A stretch of 16,970 nt of DNA from an uncultured Kiritimatiellota bacterium (GTDB lineage Bacteria > Verrucomicrobiota > Kiritimatiellia > RFP12 > UBA1067): the NCBI GenBank assembly GCA_934643865.1, contig CAKUCX010000072.1, positions 1-16,970 of the forward strand, given 5' to 3'. Below are positions 14,106 to 16,970 of the stretch, in pieces (the stretch's first letter is position 1; each line of letters begins with the position of its first letter). Position numbers and translations under genes: made by a program. The notes under the pieces were generated by a model. It was not told the origin of the DNA, ran no database searches, and worked only from the letters and a program-made list of their open reading frames with translations.

Positions 14106-14116
14106 AGTATACCAAA
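14106..14116 (-). promoter_or_regulatory. -10 box before the small ORF and methyltransferase
   Basis: Minus-strand TTTGGTATACTC. The TATACT box (14106-14111) and G before it match the recurring motif, but the TG dinucleotide is absent and no -35 is evident, so it is weaker than the others. It starts about 10 bases past the kinase stop. A TTTT just upstream follows GC-rich sequence, but I see no solid terminator hairpin. Confidence 0.5.
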
Positions 14117-14126
14117 ACGCGCGGCC

Positions 14127-16805
14127 TCAGGGGCCGGATGGGCGCGCCGCAGCCGCCGCGAGGAAGGCGCCCTTCAGCTCGGCGAGCGTGTAGGGCTTCG
14201 GGAGGAAGACGTCGTAGGGGTGCGCGCGGAACATCTTCTCCACCGCCTCGGGCGCCGAGCCGGAGGCGAGGATGACGGGGACGTGCGGCGCGCCGAGCCG
14301 GAACGCCCCTAGCAGGCGGACGGTGTCGACCTGCCCGAGGTGCGCGTCGAGGACGATCGCCCGGAGCCGCGAGGCGTGGCGCCGCACGACGGCCAGCGCC
14401 TCGCGGCGGTCGCGCGCGACGTGCGGCGTGAGCGTCAGCGCCTGGCAGAGGATCTGCGTCGTCTTCAGGATCGCCTCGTCGTCGTCCACGATCAGGACCT
14501 CCCCCGTGAGCGCCGCCGCTTCCGGGGCGTCCGCCGCCTCCGCCGCCGGCGGCGCGAGCCGCGAGACCGGCAGGTAGATGCTGAACGTCGTGCCGCAGTC
14601 GGGCCGGCTCTCGACGGCGATGCCGCCGCCGTGCGCCTCGACAATCGCGCGCACGGTCGCGAGCCCCAGCCCGCGCCCCAGCGACTTGGACGACACGTAG
14701 GGGTCGAAGATGCGCGGGCGGATCCGCTCGGGAATCCCCGGCCCGTCGTCCGTGACCCGGAAGAGGACGCCGTCCCCCTCCGGCAGCGGATGCTCCGAGA
14801 CGAACGCGGACGCGGCCTCCTTCGTCATCCGGAACGGGGCGACGGCGAGCGTCACGTGGCCCGCGTTCCCGCCCATCGCCTCGCCGGCGTTCTTGACGAT
14901 GTTGAAGAACACCTTCCAGAACTGGTTGAGGTCGACGTCGACGTCCGGCACGTCCCCGCGCGCGTCAAACGCCACGGCGACGCGGTCGCCGACGACCCGC
15001 GAGACGAGCTGCCGCGCGTCCTCCAGCACCATCTTCGGGTTCGCGCGCATGAGCGTCATGCGGCTCTCGCCCGCGAACGTCATGAGCTCGTGCATCATCG
15101 ACGAGCCCCGCCGCACGGCGTCGCGGATCGTGCCGAGCGCCGGCGCCGTGTCGGCGGTCGGGTCGGCGGCGGCCCCCTCCGCCGCGTTCAGCACGACGGA
15201 GAGGACGTTGTTCATGTCGTGCGCGATGCCGGCGGCGAGCCGCGTGAGCGACTCGCGCTTGGAGGCGTCGAGCGCGCGCGCCTCGGCCGCGAGGCGGCGC
15301 GCGTGCTCCGCGAGCTCGGCCGTGATGTCGCGGACGATCGCGAGGACGAAGCGCGCGCCCATCCGCGTGAGGCGGACCTCGAAATGGCGCGTCGGCGCGC
15401 CGGCGGCCGCGAGGCGCAGCCGCCCGACCGTCCCGGCGCGGGACGTCTCCGCGAGGGCCCGCGCGAACGCCGCGGCGCCCGCCGCCCCGAACACATCCGC
15501 CGACGGCGGCGCCCCCTCGGCGAAGCCCGGCAGCGGCGGCACGCTCTCGGCCTGCTTGGAGACGGAGACCATCCGCCCCTGCGCGTCGAAGACGACGAGC
15601 GCGTCCGGCACGCCGGCGATGAGCGCCTGGTGGCTCGCCTCGACGTTCGCGAGGGCGACGGTCTTCGCGGCGATCGTCTCGACGAGGCGGTTCACCGACT
15701 CCGCGAGGAGCGCGAACTCGTCCTTCCCCTCCCAGGCGATGCGCGGGCAGTCGAGGCCGGGCGCGCGCGCGCCCAGGTCCGCGATCGTCCGCGTCATCCG
15801 CGTCAGCGGGTTCAGGAGCAGCCGCCCCTGGACCCAGAAGATCGGCAGCACGAAGAGGATGCCGCCGAGCGCGACGCAGAACGCAAGCTGCCAGATGGCC
15901 ATGCGCGTCGCCCCCAAGAACACCTTCGGCAGCGAGACGGACACCGCCGAGACCGCGTTGCCGGAGATGTCGCGCAGCACGAGCACCGCGTCGAGCGGCC
16001 CGTGGCGGAACTTCCAGAACGAGACGCCCGAGGCCACGTCGTCCAGGCTCTCCGTGAAGAGCGGCGCGATGCCGTGGCGCGAGCGCGCGGCGCTCCGGGA
16101 GAGCGGCCCGGCCGCGTGCGACCCGGCCTTGATCGCCCCGAAGACGCGGACGTTGAGGTTCGCGTAGGCCCCCGCCCCCTTGTCCCGGCGGGTGAAGGCG
16201 TCCGGGGAGAGCGGCAGCCCGAAGAGGAGGAACGCGCCGCCGCGCGGCAGGAGCGTGACGCCGTGGAGGCGCGTGCCGAGGTGCATCGCGCCGACGGCGC
16301 TGCCGTCATCGGCGGCGGCGGCCTTCGCGCCCGTCGCCCGGATCCAGGCCTTCAGCGCGGCGTTGTAGGGGGCAAAGGCGTCGGGCGGGAACGGCACGGG
16401 GCGCCCGTCGGCGACGCCGCGCCGCACGCCCTCAAGGAAGCGGCCGTCGGGCGAGAAGCGCGCGACGAACGAGAACGGGACGCCAAAGTCCGCGAGCAGC
16501 GCGCGCACGTCGGCCGTCGCCGCCCCCGGCTTCTCCAGCACGCCTGCGGCCGCCTCGCGCATCTCCTCGGCCTTCTGCCGGATCGTCGCCGTCATCTGCC
16601 GGCCCGCCTCGCGCACCTGGCGCTCCGTGTCCGCGATGAGGTTCGAGAGGACGAAGCGCCCGCCGACGTAGAAGACCGCGAGGAAGAGGAGCAGGAAAAA
16701 AACCGTCACGAGCGCGTAGCGCGTGCGGATCGAATGGACGGCCTTCGCGAAGGCCGTCAACCCCATGAGCCCCGCCGCCTCCCGGCGGCCCGTCCCGTCC
16801 GTCAT
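14127..16805 (-). CDS. Membrane hybrid sensor histidine kinase with C-terminal receiver domain
   Basis: An 892-residue signal-transduction kinase that senses an extracytoplasmic or membrane cue and phosphorylates itself and its own receiver. Membrane helices lie at about 31-52 and 302-325, enclosing a roughly 245-residue periplasmic sensor domain that I cannot assign. Then come HAMP (about 326-380), a PAS-like domain (about 385-490), an H-box GIAHDMNNVLS with His529 (the HDxNN type), an N-box NIVKNAGEAM (635-644), G1 DDGPGIP (686-692) and GRGLGLATVRAIVEAHGG (710-727). The receiver (about 768-880) has VDDDE (773-777), phospho-acceptor Asp820 and Lys870. All catalytic residues are present. No output domain follows, so a separate phosphotransfer protein or regulator is needed. 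GGAGGAGG eight bases before ATG 16805 fixes the start. One base separates it from the upstream gene, implying co-expression. Confidence 0.93.
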   Translation of the reverse strand: MTDGTGRREAAGLMGLTAFAKAVHSIRTRYALVTVFFLLLFLAVFYVGGRFVLSNLIADTERQVREAGRQMTATIRQKAEEMREAAAGVLEKPGAATADVRALLADFGVPFSFVARFSPDGRFLEGVRRGVADGRPVPFPPDAFAPYNAALKAWIRATGAKAAAADDGSAVGAMHLGTRLHGVTLLPRGGAFLLFGLPLSPDAFTRRDKGAGAYANLNVRVFGAIKAGSHAAGPLSRSAARSRHGIAPLFTESLDDVASGVSFWKFRHGPLDAVLVLRDISGNAVSAVSVSLPKVFLGATRMAIWQLAFCVALGGILFVLPIFWVQGRLLLNPLTRMTRTIADLGARAPGLDCPRIAWEGKDEFALLAESVNRLVETIAAKTVALANVEASHQALIAGVPDALVVFDAQGRMVSVSKQAESVPPLPGFAEGAPPSADVFGAAGAAAFARALAETSRAGTVGRLRLAAAGAPTRHFEVRLTRMGARFVLAIVRDITAELAEHARRLAAEARALDASKRESLTRLAAGIAHDMNNVLSVVLNAAEGAAADPTADTAPALGTIRDAVRRGSSMMHELMTFAGESRMTLMRANPKMVLEDARQLVSRVVGDRVAVAFDARGDVPDVDVDLNQFWKVFFNIVKNAGEAMGGNAGHVTLAVAPFRMTKEAASAFVSEHPLPEGDGVLFRVTDDGPGIPERIRPRIFDPYVSSKSLGRGLGLATVRAIVEAHGGGIAVESRPDCGTTFSIYLPVSRLAPPAAEAADAPEAAALTGEVLIVDDDEAILKTTQILCQALTLTPHVARDRREALAVVRRHASRLRAIVLDAHLGQVDTVRLLGAFRLGAPHVPVILASGSAPEAVEKMFRAHPYDVFLPKPYTLAELKGAFLAAAAARPSGP

Positions 16806-16806
16806 G

Positions 16807-16970
16807 TCAGAACCTCCTCCGTTGCCAGATCCAAAGCCCGTACAGCACGAGGACGGCGGCCAGCACGAAGCCGAAGCGCGCCACGCGCAGGTGGGCGAGC
16901 GCGTCCGCCTCCGGGCGCCGCGCCGGCGCGGCCTCGTGCGCCGCCGCCGTCTCGACGGCCAGCTCGCCCG
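16807..16970 (-). CDS. 3' end of a gene for a membrane-tail protein (partial)
   Basis: The window cuts this gene; only its last 53 codons and TGA (16807-16809) are visible. The fragment is an Ala/Glu-rich hydrophilic stretch, then one membrane segment of about 20 residues (FGFVLAAVLVLYGLWIWQ) and a basic end RRRF, the layout of a C-terminal anchor with the tail in the cytoplasm. Family is not recognisable from this piece. The TGA is one base from the kinase ATG, and the kinase ribosome-binding site (GGAGGAGG) lies inside these last codons, so the two genes are translationally coupled. The protein could supply or modify the kinase's input signal; that is only inference from position. Confidence 0.75.
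   Translation of the reverse strand, partial: GELAVETAAAHEAAPARRPEADALAHLRVARFGFVLAAVLVLYGLWIWQRRRF

Noticed and set aside
16807..16970. PEP-CTERM or LPXTG sorting signal in the partial protein
   Set aside because: The hydrophobic segment and basic tail fit the general shape, but no PEP or LPxTG motif precedes the segment.

Overview
The window is very GC-rich, and every gene I can support lies on the minus strand, so transcription runs from high to low coordinates. Codon positions are GC-saturated, so many long antiparallel frames are only shadows. The content is a sodium-pumping decarboxylase, queuosine genes, and secreted sialidase-like, GH-A-like and SGNH enzymes, with short palindromic repeats between genes. 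This resembles a fermentative, glycan-degrading bacterium of the PVC group, perhaps a Kiritimatiellae-like gut or rumen lineage. That placement is inferred from general character; no marker gene in the window proves it.

Layout in transcription order, from the right edge: (1) the 3' end of a gene for a protein with one C-terminal membrane segment, followed after one base by a large hybrid histidine kinase (16970-14127). (2) A promoter, an overlooked 35-codon ORF with a strong ribosome-binding site, and a Methyltransf_32-type SAM methyltransferase (14116-12681). (3) A -35/-10 promoter and the three subunits of a biotin-dependent, Na+-translocating decarboxylase in the order oadG-oadA-oadB (12630-8587). 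The oadG-oadA gap is filled by an AT-rich repeat field that can fold on itself. The set closes with a Rho-independent terminator. (4) A promoter abutting that terminator drives a compressed operon: 4HBT thioesterase, trmB, queD, queE (8538-6392), all joined by overlapping stops and starts. A secreted BNR/sialidase-family protein follows 52 bases later. (5) Two secreted or membrane-linked carbohydrate-active proteins, each preceded by an extended -10 promoter: a GH-A-like glycosidase with N-terminal beta-sandwich regions, and an SGNH hydrolase. (6) The left end (1-433) has no gene. It holds three tandem palindromic units of 115-126 bp and a short AT-rich array related to the one inside the oad operon.

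Three things stand out. Two unrelated dispersed repeat families sit at gene ends and inside an operon. A consistent promoter signature (TGTGSTATAMT, or TATACT with a TTGA-type -35) recurs before five transcription units. OadB carries a signal peptide and an N-terminal extension of about 100 residues not seen in the classical subunit. I did not find a clear defence system, CRISPR array, prophage or transposase.
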